Part shown: in pieces, positions 18,011-26,708 of the stretch
How the letters are laid out: every line of letters starts with the position of its first letter
How positions within the stretch are numbered: position 1 is the stretch's first letter
Assembly (NCBI RefSeq): GCF_013342145.1
Contig: NZ_JABUQZ010000001.1
Span: 1,674,001 to 1,738,000, forward strand
DNA length: 64,000 bases
Source of the DNA: Haloterrigena gelatinilytica
GTDB taxonomy: Archaea; Halobacteriota; Halobacteria; Halobacteriales; Natrialbaceae
Reading direction: 5' to 3'
Translations under genes and position numbers: made by a program
Notes under the pieces: model-generated
What the model was told of the DNA's origin: nothing
Seen by the model: the letters and a program-made list of their open reading frames with translations, nothing else
Database searches by the model: none

Positions 18011-19922
18011 GGGCGATCACCCCCACGTTGTAGATCGCGTGAACGAGCGTCGCCAGAACGACGGTGAGCGCGTAGTCGATCCGACTGCGACTCGCGCCGA
18101 TCGCCGAGATCACGGCCGTCACGACGTGCAAGATCAGCGGCGCGAGGAAGACCGCCGCGGCCAACAGCGGATCGCCCGAGAGCTCGGGCCCGAAGGCGGC
18201 GACGCCGACGGTCAGCTCTGGGAGGCCGACGAACTGGACGACGTGCGTGAGCTTCTCGCCGACGAAGAAGCCGGCGCCGGAGCAGACGCCGAGGACGGCG
18301 GCGACGCGCAGGGAGGCCTCGAACCGCGAGCGGACGAAGCCGGCGTAGACGTGAACGCTCTTGGCGACCTCCTCGATAGCTGCCGCGAGGACGATGACGA
18401 GCGGCACGGCGAGTTGCTCGGGAACGGCGAACAGCAGGGCCACGGCGAGCAACTGGCCCGCGAAGACGAAGGGGATGAACAGCGTCGTCAGGGCGGCGAC
18501 GCTCCGGTAACCGTGCAGTCGGCTCGCGATCGCGTCGAGCACCTTCGCGGGGAGCGCCTTCTGGGCGAACATGTCCTCCTCGCGGTAGACGCCGATCCCG
18601 AGCAGGAAACAGACCGCGGCGCCGCAGTAGAACGGCGCGGTCGAGAAGACGTACTCGCCGAGGGAGACCGACTCGCCCTGCAGATCCGTCACGATCAGCG
18701 TCAGCGGCGAGATCAGCGCGATCGGGTTCACGTCGGTAAAGACCGCCGGGATGAACGTGTACGTCGTGAGGAAGACGCTGATCGTGACCGTCACGAACGT
18801 CAGCTCCTTGTACGAGCGGGCGAGCATCGCGCCGGCGAACGTCGCCGCGAGGAACAGCAGCGCGATCGGGATCGCCGCGGCGATCGAGAGGAGACCGCCC
18901 CGGACCGCGACGGTGATCCCGACCGCGACGACGACCAGCCCCAGCAGGTACGGCAGCGTCTTCCCCGCGACGATCTCGCGTCTCGAGGCCGGCGAGACGA
19001 GCAGCAGTTCGCCGCGTCGCTTGACCCGCTCGTCCATGATCGTGCTCCCGTAGGCCTGAATGACGAAGTTCATCGGGACGACGAACAGGAACGCGAGCAG
19101 CAGCGACTGGAAGGGAAACGGCGGCGAGATCGATCCCGGCGGTCCGACGGTTCCGTCGACTGCACCGCCGGCACCGATGTTCGGCACCTGCAGCCGACCG
19201 TCTCCGTCATCGCCAGCCCCGTCGTTTCGATCGGCCCCGTCGGTGTCTCCACCGGTGCCGCCGGAGCCGTCGTCGCTCGAGCCCTCGCCACCGGTTCCGT
19301 CAGCCGTCGAGTCGTCGCCGGTCCCGTTCTCGGACGGATCGGTTCCGGTCCCGCCGTCCGAATCGCCGTTCGACGACCCGTCGCGTCCGCCCCGTTCGCT
19401 CGTCCGGTCGAAATTGCGCTCCTGGTAGTCGAGTTCGACGTGGACCGGGTAGGCCGCCGTCTCGTTGGCCTCCCGGCGGAAGCGCTCCTCGTTGTACGCG
19501 TCGATCGCCTCGACGAACGCGTCGTGGGCGGCCGCTCCGTGAGGGCCGTAGCGGGCGAGCTCGCCGTTCCGCGTCACCACGACGTCGGCGTTGGCCTCGT
19601 CGCCGCTCTCGACCACGAGTTCGTCGAGCGGCATCGGTCTGAACGCCTCGCTCTCGACGGCGACGTCGTGGTACTTGCTGTCCTCGTCGACCGCGACGAC
19701 GTAGATCTCGTCCTCGAGGCCGAGCCCCTCGCCGGCGGCCGAAACGCCGACGAGGCCGACGACGAGCGCCAGCGCCGCCAGCACGAGCACCGTCTTCCGA
19801 TCGACGGTGCCCGCGCTCCGGGAGACCTCCCAGCGGGAGATCCGGGCCGTCCGCGCCAGCGCGCCGCGGAGTCGGCGCCGCCGCGATCGACGATCGGAAT
19901 CGGGGTCCGCGTCGTCGCTCAC
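18000..19922 (-). CDS. ABC-2 permease fused to a PrsW-like intramembrane protease domain
   Basis: A 640-residue membrane protein with two parts. Residues ~40-450 are an ABC-2 permease: first helix 43-62, a large outside domain with a Gly/Ser/Asp-rich linker (178-242), then helices from 272 with MDERVKRRGELLLVSPASRREIVAGK (296-321). Residues ~475-640 carry PrsW/CPBP-like glutamic protease motifs in membrane helices: EEVAK (517-521), FFVGE (552-556), His599 and His628 (HAIYN). PrsW-type proteins cleave membrane substrates. Two residues of the canonical HxxxD are not exact here (HVVTA, HAIYN), so catalysis needs testing. The ATG overlaps the ATPase gene's stop. Confidence 0.85.
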   Translation of the reverse strand: MSDDADPDSDRRSRRRRLRGALARTARISRWEVSRSAGTVDRKTVLVLAALALVVGLVGVSAAGEGLGLEDEIYVVAVDEDSKYHDVAVESEAFRPMPLDELVVESGDEANADVVVTRNGELARYGPHGAAAHDAFVEAIDAYNEERFRREANETAAYPVHVELDYQERNFDRTSERGGRDGSSNGDSDGGTGTDPSENGTGDDSTADGTGGEGSSDDGSGGTGGDTDGADRNDGAGDDGDGRLQVPNIGAGGAVDGTVGPPGSISPPFPFQSLLLAFLFVVPMNFVIQAYGSTIMDERVKRRGELLLVSPASRREIVAGKTLPYLLGLVVVAVGITVAVRGGLLSIAAAIPIALLFLAATFAGAMLARSYKELTFVTVTISVFLTTYTFIPAVFTDVNPIALISPLTLIVTDLQGESVSLGEYVFSTAPFYCGAAVCFLLGIGVYREEDMFAQKALPAKVLDAIASRLHGYRSVAALTTLFIPFVFAGQLLAVALLFAVPEQLAVPLVIVLAAAIEEVAKSVHVYAGFVRSRFEASLRVAAVLGVCSGAGFFVGEKLTHVVQFVGLPELTVGVAAFGPELSGDPLLAAAVFLAPLILHVVTAVISAIGASRSRIDYALTVVLATLVHAIYNVGVIALVA

Positions 19923-20941
19923 GGCTCCGCCTCCGCCGCGTCCTCGGTCGGCTCACCCTCGTCCGTTCGCTCCGCGGCGTCCGTTTCGGTTCGCCGGTCG
20001 GAGCGGCCGCTCGCGAGACCGCCGTTGCTATCGGCCGGTTCGCTGGCGACCTCGAGGAAGATCTCCTCCAGGCTGGGCGTCTTCGTCTGGATGTCGGTCA
20101 CGCGACCGCCCTCGCCCTCGACGGTCTCGCGGACGGCCTCGACGGCGGCCATGTCGCCGACGACGTGGCGGAACTCGGTCGCCGCGTCGCCGTCGCGACG
20201 GTCGTCGACCGGGTCGCCCGCGACGGGGTCGCCGCCGGCGTCGACGGTCGCGTAGACGCGGTACTTCGTGCCGCCGTGGGCGTCGCGGATCTCGTCGACG
20301 GACCCGCGGGCGACGATTCGGCCGTCGTTCATGATGACGATCCGGTCGCAGACGCTCTCGACGTGAAAGAGGTTGTGCGCGCTGAAGACGATCGTCTTCC
20401 CCTCGTCGCTCAGTTCGCGCGTGAACTCGATGATGTAGTTCGTCGTGAGCGGATCGAGCCCCGACGCGGGTTCGTCGAAGATGAGCACGTCGGGGTCGTT
20501 GACCAGCGCCCGCGCGATCGCGACCTTGCGTTTCATCCCCTTCGACATGTTGCCGAGGCGTCGATCCCGGTGTTCCAGATCGAGGCGCTCGAGCGTGCGG
20601 TCGATCCGTTCGCGGGCGGCCTCGGCGGGGACGTCGTAGAGGTCCGCGAAGAACTCGAGGTAGCCGTTCGCGGTCATCTCCTCGTAGAGCGGAGACTCCT
20701 CGGGGAGAAAGCCGAGTCGGCGCTGCATCGCGGGTTCGCCGGGGGTGTGGCCGGCGACGGCGGCGGCGCCGGCGGTCGGTTCGATGAGCCCGGCGAGCAT
20801 CTTCAGCGTCGTCGTCTTGCCCGCGCCGTTGGGACCGACGACGCCGAACACCTCGCCGCGCTCGACTGAAAAAGAGCTGCCTTCGACGGCCGTGAAGCCG
20901 CCGTACTCTTTGCGGAGGGAGTCGACTTCGAGTATCGCCAT
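19919..20941 (-). CDS. ABC transporter ATP-binding protein (ABC-2 exporter)
   Basis: A 340-residue ATPase of the NatA/CcmA type: Walker A GPNGAGKTTTLKM (about residues 37-49), signature NMSKGMKRKVAIARAL and Walker B VLIFDEPASGLDPL. The ABC core ends near residue 225. It is followed by a C-terminal regulatory part and an acidic tail of about 40 residues. First gene of the exporter operon, overlapping the fusion permease by four bases. It powers the two-permease exporter. Confidence 0.93.
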   Translation of the reverse strand: MAILEVDSLRKEYGGFTAVEGSSFSVERGEVFGVVGPNGAGKTTTLKMLAGLIEPTAGAAAVAGHTPGEPAMQRRLGFLPEESPLYEEMTANGYLEFFADLYDVPAEAARERIDRTLERLDLEHRDRRLGNMSKGMKRKVAIARALVNDPDVLIFDEPASGLDPLTTNYIIEFTRELSDEGKTIVFSAHNLFHVESVCDRIVIMNDGRIVARGSVDEIRDAHGGTKYRVYATVDAGGDPVAGDPVDDRRDGDAATEFRHVVGDMAAVEAVRETVEGEGGRVTDIQTKTPSLEEIFLEVASEPADSNGGLASGRSDRRTETDAAERTDEGEPTEDAAEAEP

Positions 20942-21039
20942 TCGTTACCCGAGGGAGGGAGCCACCCCAGTAAAGTCTAGTGGCCCCTGAAGGTCCCGGG
21001 CAAACCCCCATTGTCGAGGCCGCCGTACCGTCGCGTACG

Positions 21040-21477
21040 ATGACTCGTCTCCGGCGAACGCGAACGCCCGACGGCCGGCGACTCGAGGTCTCGCACGTCG
21101 TCGACGCACCCCCGGCCGAGGCGTGGGACCTGCTCGTGGACACCGCCCGCTGGCCGGAGTGGTCGCCCCTCGTGACCGGCGTCGAGGCGACCGAGCGCCG
21201 ACTCCGACTCGACACGAGCGGCCGAATTCGGATCCCCGGCGCGTGGCTCCCGTTTCGCGTTACGGCGTACCTCCCCGCCGAACGGCGCTGGAACTGGCGC
21301 GTGCTCGGACTGCCGGGCGCCGGCCACCGCGTCGACGACCTCGGCGCGAACCGCTGTCGGATCGCCTTCGAACTGCCCCCGACCGCGACCGGCTACGCGC
21401 CCGTCTGTCTGCGCGCGCTCGAGCGACTCGAGGACCGACTGCTCGAGGCGGACGCGAGCGGAGCAACGGACGGCTGA
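21040..21477 (+). CDS. SRPBCC-family (START-like) protein
   Basis: A 145-residue protein from the ATG at 21040. The pattern VSHVVDAPPAEAWDLLVDTARWPEWSPLVTGVE is the start of a polyketide cyclase/START-like ligand-binding fold, followed by alternating strands and a C-terminal helix (LRALERLEDRLLEA). Such proteins bind hydrophobic ligands; the ligand here is unknown. No signal or membrane segment. It diverges from the ABC exporter and stands alone. Confidence 0.8.
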   Translation: MTRLRRTRTPDGRRLEVSHVVDAPPAEAWDLLVDTARWPEWSPLVTGVEATERRLRLDTSGRIRIPGAWLPFRVTAYLPAERRWNWRVLGLPGAGHRVDDLGANRCRIAFELPPTATGYAPVCLRALERLEDRLLEADASGATDG

Positions 21478-21606
21478 TCTGTTCCGTCTCGATGAATCAT
21501 CGTACGGATCGGTAGTCGGAATCTGCTGGGAACCTCCCGATACGTATCGCGGCGGTATGGGACCGACCATTCGACCGCGTTCGCCGTACAGCCGTCGTCT
21601 CGGTCC

Positions 21607-22392
21607 TCAGTCGCTCGGCTCACCGGCAATTCTATCCTCGAGTAGTTCCGGCATCCACGCGGCAAATCCGTGGTCGCGTCCGTGGCTCCACATCGCAGTC
21701 TCTTCCTCTACATCGGGAAGTTCGCTGTCCTCAACGCCGCTCGCAAGAACCGCCTGTTGATCAACCAGTATCAGTTGACCCGGCCACTTTTGTACCACCT
21801 TCTCCGCATCCTGTAGTTCTGTTACCACTTTCACACGGGCGTCTGGAACGGCCCGGTGAACGCGGTCTTGCACCGATTCTGACGGCACTTCTACGATGAC
21901 TTGTACGCCACGGTCGCTGGCTGCCGCCAGTCGGTCGAGACAGGGCCGCTTCAGCGTCGTCTCGTCGGCGATGACGAAATGTATGCGGTCTTCTGCATCG
22001 TCAAGTAGCGTCTCGACTCGGTCGCTCACGTGGTCGGCGTTCGCAATCGCCCACACGCCCTTGTCCTCCTGTGTCTCCGCCGGCTCAATTTGGTCTAATG
22101 CCGTATCTGCTGCTTCGATGGCGGCGTTGTAGTCTTGGAGTAATTTGGCGAACGCCTCATCCTTTGAAACGGCTCGATACACTCGCGGATCGGATTGCTG
22201 GATGTCTACCAATCCCTGTCGATGGAGTCGGTCAACCGTATCATAGACCCGCGACCGAGGGATATCGGAGATCCGGCTGATCTCTTTCGCAGTTCCTTGG
22301 GAAATGCGGGTGAGTGCAACGAAGCACTTCGACTCGTACTCGGTCAGTCCCAATTCCTCTAACGAGCTGGAAGCGGCGTCTTCGCTGGGCAT
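21607..22392 (-). CDS. TrmB-family transcriptional regulator
   Basis: A 261-residue protein. Residues ~10-75 are a TrmB winged helix (LEELGLTEYESKCFVALTRI ... IPRSRVYDTVDRLHRQGLV). A coiled-coil linker (~85-110) follows and then an effector domain with a phospholipase-D-like fold (ADHVSDRVETLLDDAEDRIHF). In haloarchaea TrmB proteins control sugar and central metabolism, but this copy lacks an adjacent target. Its DNA is visibly less GC-rich than the exporter operon, hinting at a different history. Confidence 0.88.
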   Translation of the reverse strand: MPSEDAASSSLEELGLTEYESKCFVALTRISQGTAKEISRISDIPRSRVYDTVDRLHRQGLVDIQQSDPRVYRAVSKDEAFAKLLQDYNAAIEAADTALDQIEPAETQEDKGVWAIANADHVSDRVETLLDDAEDRIHFVIADETTLKRPCLDRLAAASDRGVQVIVEVPSESVQDRVHRAVPDARVKVVTELQDAEKVVQKWPGQLILVDQQAVLASGVEDSELPDVEEETAMWSHGRDHGFAAWMPELLEDRIAGEPSD

Positions 22393-22567
22393 ACAATACG
22401 ACGGGCCTTCAGACGGTTAACCCATTGGTCGACTCCCGGTAGCGATACGATCGCACATCTACTGAAAAAGCCGTTACAATACGCTACGTTTGATCACGAG
22501 ACGAATCCGGTCGGTGGCGCGCGTCCATCGCGCCAGCTGGATCGTCACGGTGTCCTCGCCGAATCCA

Positions 22568-22582
22568 CTAACGCTGTGTTAG
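22568..22582. promoter_or_regulatory. Small palindrome upstream of the HxlR gene
   Basis: CTAAC (22568-22572) and GTTAG (22578-22582) form an inverted repeat 50 bases before the HxlR ATG. It could be an autoregulatory site, but its sequence differs from the palindromes before the pirin and flavoprotein genes, so the call is weak. Confidence 0.25.
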
Positions 22583-22632
22583 CTGGTTCGAACCCGAACT
22601 GCTAAAGCGGTCCGCGCCGAAGGGCGACGCGA

Positions 22633-22992
22633 ATGTCTTCGCCCCAGACCCAACCCCGCGACGAGACGCCCGAGACCGACGGTCCCAACGCCTGCCCGGT
22701 CATCGAATCGCTCGAGCAGATCGGCTCCCAGTGGCGGCTGGCGGTCCTCCACGAACTGCTCTCCGGCGAACAGCGGTTCAACGAACTCAAGCGCTCGACC
22801 GGCGCGAACGCGCGCACCCTCTCGCGCGTGCTCGACGACTTAGGCGAGATGGGGTTCGTCGAACGCCGCCTCGAAGAGGACGCCCCGATCGCGACCTACT
22901 ACAGCCTGACCCCGAAGGGCGAGTCCCTGGAACCGGTCTTCGACGAGATCGAGTGCTGGGCCGGCTCGTGGCTCGAGGAGTGCGAGGACTGA
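22633..22992 (+). CDS. HxlR-family transcriptional regulator
   Basis: A 119-residue winged-helix protein. CPVIESLEQIGSQWRLAVLHELLSGEQRFNELKR (Cys21 onward) is diagnostic of HxlR. An N-terminal Cys at this place is the redox switch in bacterial YodB and HypR; a second Cys lies near the C-terminus. I infer a redox- or electrophile-responsive repressor. The pirin and flavoprotein genes downstream each have a palindrome at the start, as expected for its targets. Confidence 0.9.
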   Translation: MSSPQTQPRDETPETDGPNACPVIESLEQIGSQWRLAVLHELLSGEQRFNELKRSTGANARTLSRVLDDLGEMGFVERRLEEDAPIATYYSLTPKGESLEPVFDEIECWAGSWLEECED

Positions 22993-23186
22993 GATAGCGT
23001 CTCGAGCGAGAACGTCACTTCTGCCGACCGGTCGACGGCCGACTAGCCTACCGATCGCGCGAGTCGTGTCCCTGAACAGTGCAGACCGTTCCGTACGCGA
23101 GTGGAGTCCGTACCGATTTGGTAGCGATTCCGTCTCAGTGGACGCGACTCGAGTGCGCTCGCAGCGAACCCCCACCTCCGACAGGT

Positions 23187-23202
23187 TTTACCGGTCGGTA
23201 AA
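23187..23202. promoter_or_regulatory. Palindrome at the pirin gene start
   Basis: TTTACCG GT CGGTAAA is a perfect 7+7 inverted repeat ending three bases before the ATG at 23206. It resembles the site at 23983-24002 (both TTTAC...GTAAA). I infer an operator, perhaps for the nearby HxlR protein; being next to the start it would also block initiation. Confidence 0.55.
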
Positions 23203-23205
23203 CGA

Positions 23206-23964
23206 ATGGCGGGTATGGCCTCACCCGAGTCCCACGGAACGCCAGACGGCCCGATTTCCGGGGAAGCCGTCCGCCACGGGACGGGCGTGAATTCGAACCG
23301 CGCGTTCCCGACGAACAGCTACCCGTCCAACCTGGACCCGTTCGTGTTGTTCGAACGGTTCTACATCGACCCCGACGAGGGGTTTCCGATGCACCCCCAC
23401 CGCGGGTTCGAGATCGTCTCGTACATGATCGACGGCGGGATGGAACACGAGGACTCGCTCGGCGTCGCGAACACCGCCTCCGAGAACGACGCGATGCGCA
23501 TCACGGCCGGCGGCGGCGTCCGCCACTCCGAGTTCCCCGCGGACGGGCAGGGCTGTAGCGGGCTCCAGCTCTGGGTGAATCTGCCCCGAGCCGAGAAGGA
23601 CGTCGATCCGGACTACGTCGACGCGACGGCAGACGAACTCCCGACGAGAGTCGAGGACGGAACGTCGATCACGGCGGTCGTCGGCGACGGTTCGCCGATC
23701 GACCTCCACACGCCGATGGAGTATCTGGACGTCTCCGTCGCCGACGCGTGGACGTGGACCGTCCCCGACGGCTGGTCCGGATTCCTCTACGGCGTCGCCG
23801 GCGAGGGAACGGTCGACGGCGCGGCGTTCGCCGAGGGCGACGTGCTCCCGGTCACCGACGCTCGAGACGTCGAACTGCGGAGCGACGAGACGCTGCGCGT
23901 CGTCGCCGTCTCGGGACAGCCCCACGGCGAATCGATTCGGCAGCGCGGCCCGTTCGTCCTCTGA
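23206..23964 (+). CDS. Pirin-family cupin protein
   Basis: A 252-residue bicupin. The N-terminal cupin shows the pirin metal-binding set: FPMHPHRGFEIVSYMIDG and, after ~60 residues, HSEFPADGQGCSGLQLWVNLP. The second, less conserved cupin fills the C-terminal half (about 150-250). Bacterial pirins include quercetinases and stress-induced proteins; the substrate is unknown here. Two in-frame ATGs (23206 and 23215) are possible. It is followed after 55 bases by the flavoprotein gene, which has its own palindrome. Confidence 0.9.
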   Translation: MAGMASPESHGTPDGPISGEAVRHGTGVNSNRAFPTNSYPSNLDPFVLFERFYIDPDEGFPMHPHRGFEIVSYMIDGGMEHEDSLGVANTASENDAMRITAGGGVRHSEFPADGQGCSGLQLWVNLPRAEKDVDPDYVDATADELPTRVEDGTSITAVVGDGSPIDLHTPMEYLDVSVADAWTWTVPDGWSGFLYGVAGEGTVDGAAFAEGDVLPVTDARDVELRSDETLRVVAVSGQPHGESIRQRGPFVL

Positions 23965-23982
23965 GTCGCCGGCTCCGACTCG

Positions 23983-24002
23983 ATTTTACTAAATGGTAAA
24001 AT
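23983..24002. promoter_or_regulatory. Palindrome upstream of the flavoprotein gene
   Basis: ATTTTAC (23983-23989) and GTAAAAT (23996-24002) form a perfect 7+7 inverted repeat with a 6-base spacer, 18-37 bases before the ATG at 24020. It overlaps where the TATA element should lie, so a bound protein would repress. It resembles the pirin site. Confidence 0.55.
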
Positions 24003-24019
24003 ACTTCTTCGAGCGGTGA

Positions 24020-24592
24020 ATGTCATCGAATATGGCAGACGTAGCTATCGTCGGCGGCGGTCCCGCCGGCCTGAGCGCCGCACTGTACGCAGCGAAGAAC
24101 GACCTCGAGACGATCGTCTTCGACACGGACGAGTCGTGGATGCACAAGGCGCACCTCTTCAACTACCCCGCGGTTCGCAGCATCAGCGGCGACGAGTATC
24201 TCGAGCTCTCCCGCGGCCAGGCCCGCGACCGCGGCGCGACGCTTCTCGAGGACGAAGTGACTGCCGTCGAGGAGACCGACGACGGGTTCGTCGTGCGGAC
24301 CGAAGAAGACGAGTACACCGCGGCGTACGTCGTCCTCGCGACCGGCGGCGACCGGAGTCTCGCCGAGGACCTCGGCTGCGAGTTCACCGACGAGGAGGTC
24401 GTCGACGTGAATCTCGACATGGAGACCTCCGTCGAGAACGCGTACGCGACCGGCGCGATGAGTCGTCCGGAGAAGTGGCAGGCGGTCATCGCGGCCGGCG
24501 ACGGCGCCGCCGCCGTCCTCGACATCCTCTCGACGGAGAAGGGCGAGTACTACCACGACTTCGACATGCCGTCCGACGTGCCGGAACTGTAG
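24020..24592 (+). CDS. Small FAD-dependent oxidoreductase (thioredoxin-reductase-like)
   Basis: A 190-residue flavoprotein. The N-terminal dinucleotide fold shows VAIVGGGPAGLSAALYA (residues 8-24). A C-terminal FAD-binding element reads ENAYATGAMSRPEKWQAVIAAGDGAAAVLDIL (about 141-172). It is a single-domain version: the NAD(P)H domain and the CxxC redox pair of thioredoxin reductase are absent. Its electron donor and acceptor are unknown. With pirin and HxlR it probably forms a small stress regulon. Confidence 0.85.
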   Translation: MSSNMADVAIVGGGPAGLSAALYAAKNDLETIVFDTDESWMHKAHLFNYPAVRSISGDEYLELSRGQARDRGATLLEDEVTAVEETDDGFVVRTEEDEYTAAYVVLATGGDRSLAEDLGCEFTDEEVVDVNLDMETSVENAYATGAMSRPEKWQAVIAAGDGAAAVLDILSTEKGEYYHDFDMPSDVPEL

Positions 24593-24864
24593 GGCGGCGC
24601 CGCGACCGATTCTGGGACACCGACTTTTCGACGGCCGGCTCCAGCAGCGCTATCTGTAGTTGGAATACGGTTTCGTTATTCAAAGTTTGTCGCGAAACAC
24701 GTGTTCAGTGGAGACAAACGATGGAACGCTGCGGATCGGGGCCTTTCCCATATCTATCAAGAACGGCGCGCTGAAGACAGAGCGAAAATCCAGCACGGCA
24801 ACGAGTGCAGACGAGACAACGTGGACTGAGAGAGAGGCCGTGGTGAATCGCCATACGGCGTTGG

Positions 24865-25137
24865 ATTAGCGTCGACGAGGACCGGGTCGCCGAGGCGATG
24901 GGTGCCGACTCGGTCGGATGGCCGACGCTGACCGGATCAGAGAGCTGCTCGGCTGGTCGATCGGCGGCGTCCCGCCGATCTGCCACGATTCCGACGTACC
25001 CGTGCTGTTCGACCGCACTCTAGGGCAGTTCGACACGGTCTGGGCGGCCGCGGGAACGCCGGAGGCGTTGTTCCCGATCGATCCCGAGCGGCTGAAACGC
25101 CTCGCGGACGCCGAGGAGCACCCGGTCGCCACCGCCC
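24865..25137 (+). pseudogene. Truncated, frameshifted ybaK/prolyl-tRNA deacylase-like gene
   Basis: A family-specific stretch is readable: DRVAEAMGADSV in the frame at 24865, then, after a frame change at about 24916-24920, ADADRIRELLGWSIGGVPP, DTVWAAAGTPEALFPIDPERL. That is the C-terminal half of a YbaK/ProX editing domain, which deacylates mis-charged tRNA. The first ~60 residues are missing and sequence to the left (24593-24864) is unrelated, so the 5' end was lost by a rearrangement. It cannot give a working protein as it stands. Confidence 0.75.
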
Positions 25138-25173
25138 CTCGTAGATTATTAACACCGACGAGTCCGATAGGAC

Positions 25174-25188
25174 ATTTTATTAATTATT
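25174..25188 (+). promoter_or_regulatory. A/T-rich promoter element before the AztD-like gene
   Basis: ATTTTATTAATTATT ends just before the ATG at 25189. If it is the TATA element, transcription starts near 25205-25210 and only the later ATG at 25237 can be used, supporting the shorter protein. It sits at the edge of the ybaK remnant. Confidence 0.4.
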
Positions 25189-25236
25189 ATGGCACAGATG
25201 ATAACGCTTTTGTCCCCGTTCCCGTTTGTGGGAGGT

Positions 25237-26628
25237 ATGGCACGCACACGCCGAGAACTGTTGAATCTGAGTGGGGGAGTGATGGTCGCCGCGGCGGTCG
25301 CCGGCTGTACCGACGGCGGCGAGGAGGTGGAGGCCGACGAGGGCGAACCCGAGGACGAGGGTGAGGACGACATTGACCCCTCTGAGCGGGAGCAGAACGA
25401 AGTCGGAGGAGCCGAGCCGCGCGTAGCCGTCACCTATGACGGCGGTGTCGCCGTGCTTGACGGCGTCAGCCTGGAGGTGCTCGATGAGTTCGACGCCGAA
25501 GGGTTCGTCCGCATCAATGAGGCCGGGGATGGCCGGCACGCCTTCCTCACGGAGGGCAACAGCTTCCGCCTCCTGGACGTCGGCACGTGGGGAGAGCCCC
25601 ACGGTGACCACAACCACTACTACACCACCGACCCATACCTCTCAGATGTGACGGTTGACGGGGACACTCCGGGTCACGTGGTCTCTCATGACGGCATCGG
25701 CACCCTGTTCTTCGACGGTACGGGTGAGTACCACTCCCTGGATCTTGCCGACCTCGACGTCGAGGCCGACAGCATCGAGACCGAACGCTTCGAAAGCGAG
25801 GGCGCCCACCATGGCGTCGCTGTGGTGCTCGAGGACGGTTCGCGATTGGAAACGCTCGAGGACCGTTCCGGCGCTCGCTTCCTGGACGCTGACGGCGAGG
25901 AAGTGGACCGCAACGAGGACTGCCCCGGCGTCCACGGCGAAGCTGCAGGGCCGGACGGCATCATTGCATTCGGCTGTGAGGACGGGGTCCTGGTTTGGGA
26001 CGGCGACGGCTTCGAGAAGCACGATACCGGTGAGGAGTTCTCCCGCATCGGCAACCTCTTCTCCTCCGAGGGCTCTCCCATCTTCCTGGGCGACTACCGC
26101 ACGGACGAGGAGGGCGAGGAGCCGATGACCGAGGTGGCCCTGGTCAACGCTGAGACCGGCGAGATCACCACAACCGACGTGGGCTCTCCCTACAACTTCC
26201 GCAACCTCCAGCGCGGACCTGACGGGGAGGCCCTCGTGCTCACCGAAGACGGTCAGCTCCACATCATCGACCCGGAGACGGGCGAGGACCTCGAGCACAT
26301 CGATGTGATCGATGAGTGGACTGAGCCCGAGAAGTGGCAGGAGCCCCGCCCGGCTATCCGCGCCAATGGTGATCTCCTTTACGTCACTGACCCGGACAGC
26401 CAGGAGATCCACCTGGTGGATCTGAACGAGGGCGATGTGATCACCACCGGCGAGTTCGACTTCGACCCCAACGAGATTGTCGTGATCGATGGGCGCCCGG
26501 TCGAGGGCGCGTCTTCGGACTATGACGACGAGCACGGTGACGAGGATCACGATCATGACGACGAGGACCACGATCACGACCATGATCACGAGGAAGACGA
26601 CGACCACGGACACGACGACGCCTACTGA
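25237..26628 (+). CDS. AztD-like zinc metallochaperone lipoprotein
   Basis: A 463-residue secreted protein. Start chosen at the ATG at 25237, which opens a Tat-like lipoprotein signal (TRRELLNLSGG ... AVAGC, Cys22). An acidic linker follows, then a domain of repeated beta blades (VAVTYDGGVAVLDG ...) typical of a propeller. GDHNHYYTTDP near residue 120 and a C-terminal His/Asp tail with nine His point to zinc binding. This matches AztD, which hands zinc to the AztC binding protein of the AztABC importer. No aztABC lies nearby. Codon use looks unlike its neighbours; neighbouring pseudogene and IS fragment suggest transfer. Confidence 0.65.
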   Translation: MARTRRELLNLSGGVMVAAAVAGCTDGGEEVEADEGEPEDEGEDDIDPSEREQNEVGGAEPRVAVTYDGGVAVLDGVSLEVLDEFDAEGFVRINEAGDGRHAFLTEGNSFRLLDVGTWGEPHGDHNHYYTTDPYLSDVTVDGDTPGHVVSHDGIGTLFFDGTGEYHSLDLADLDVEADSIETERFESEGAHHGVAVVLEDGSRLETLEDRSGARFLDADGEEVDRNEDCPGVHGEAAGPDGIIAFGCEDGVLVWDGDGFEKHDTGEEFSRIGNLFSSEGSPIFLGDYRTDEEGEEPMTEVALVNAETGEITTTDVGSPYNFRNLQRGPDGEALVLTEDGQLHIIDPETGEDLEHIDVIDEWTEPEKWQEPRPAIRANGDLLYVTDPDSQEIHLVDLNEGDVITTGEFDFDPNEIVVIDGRPVEGASSDYDDEHGDEDHDHDDEDHDHDHDHEEDDDHGHDDAY

Positions 26629-26708
26629 TCGATCCGCCGACTCGTCGGATCACGGGCTTCGTTCCCGGCGAATTTATTAAGAATTTAGTTTGGAATAATG
26701 ACTCTATC

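Noticed and set aside
22633-22992. Calling the HxlR protein a MarR regulator
   Set aside because: The CPVIESLEQIG-SQWRLAVLHEL pattern and the size are diagnostic of HxlR.
24918-25364. A 148-residue protein starting at 24918
   Set aside because: The first part is only the C-terminal half of YbaK after a frame break, and the last part is a shadow of the AztD-like gene, so it is a pseudogene, not a protein.
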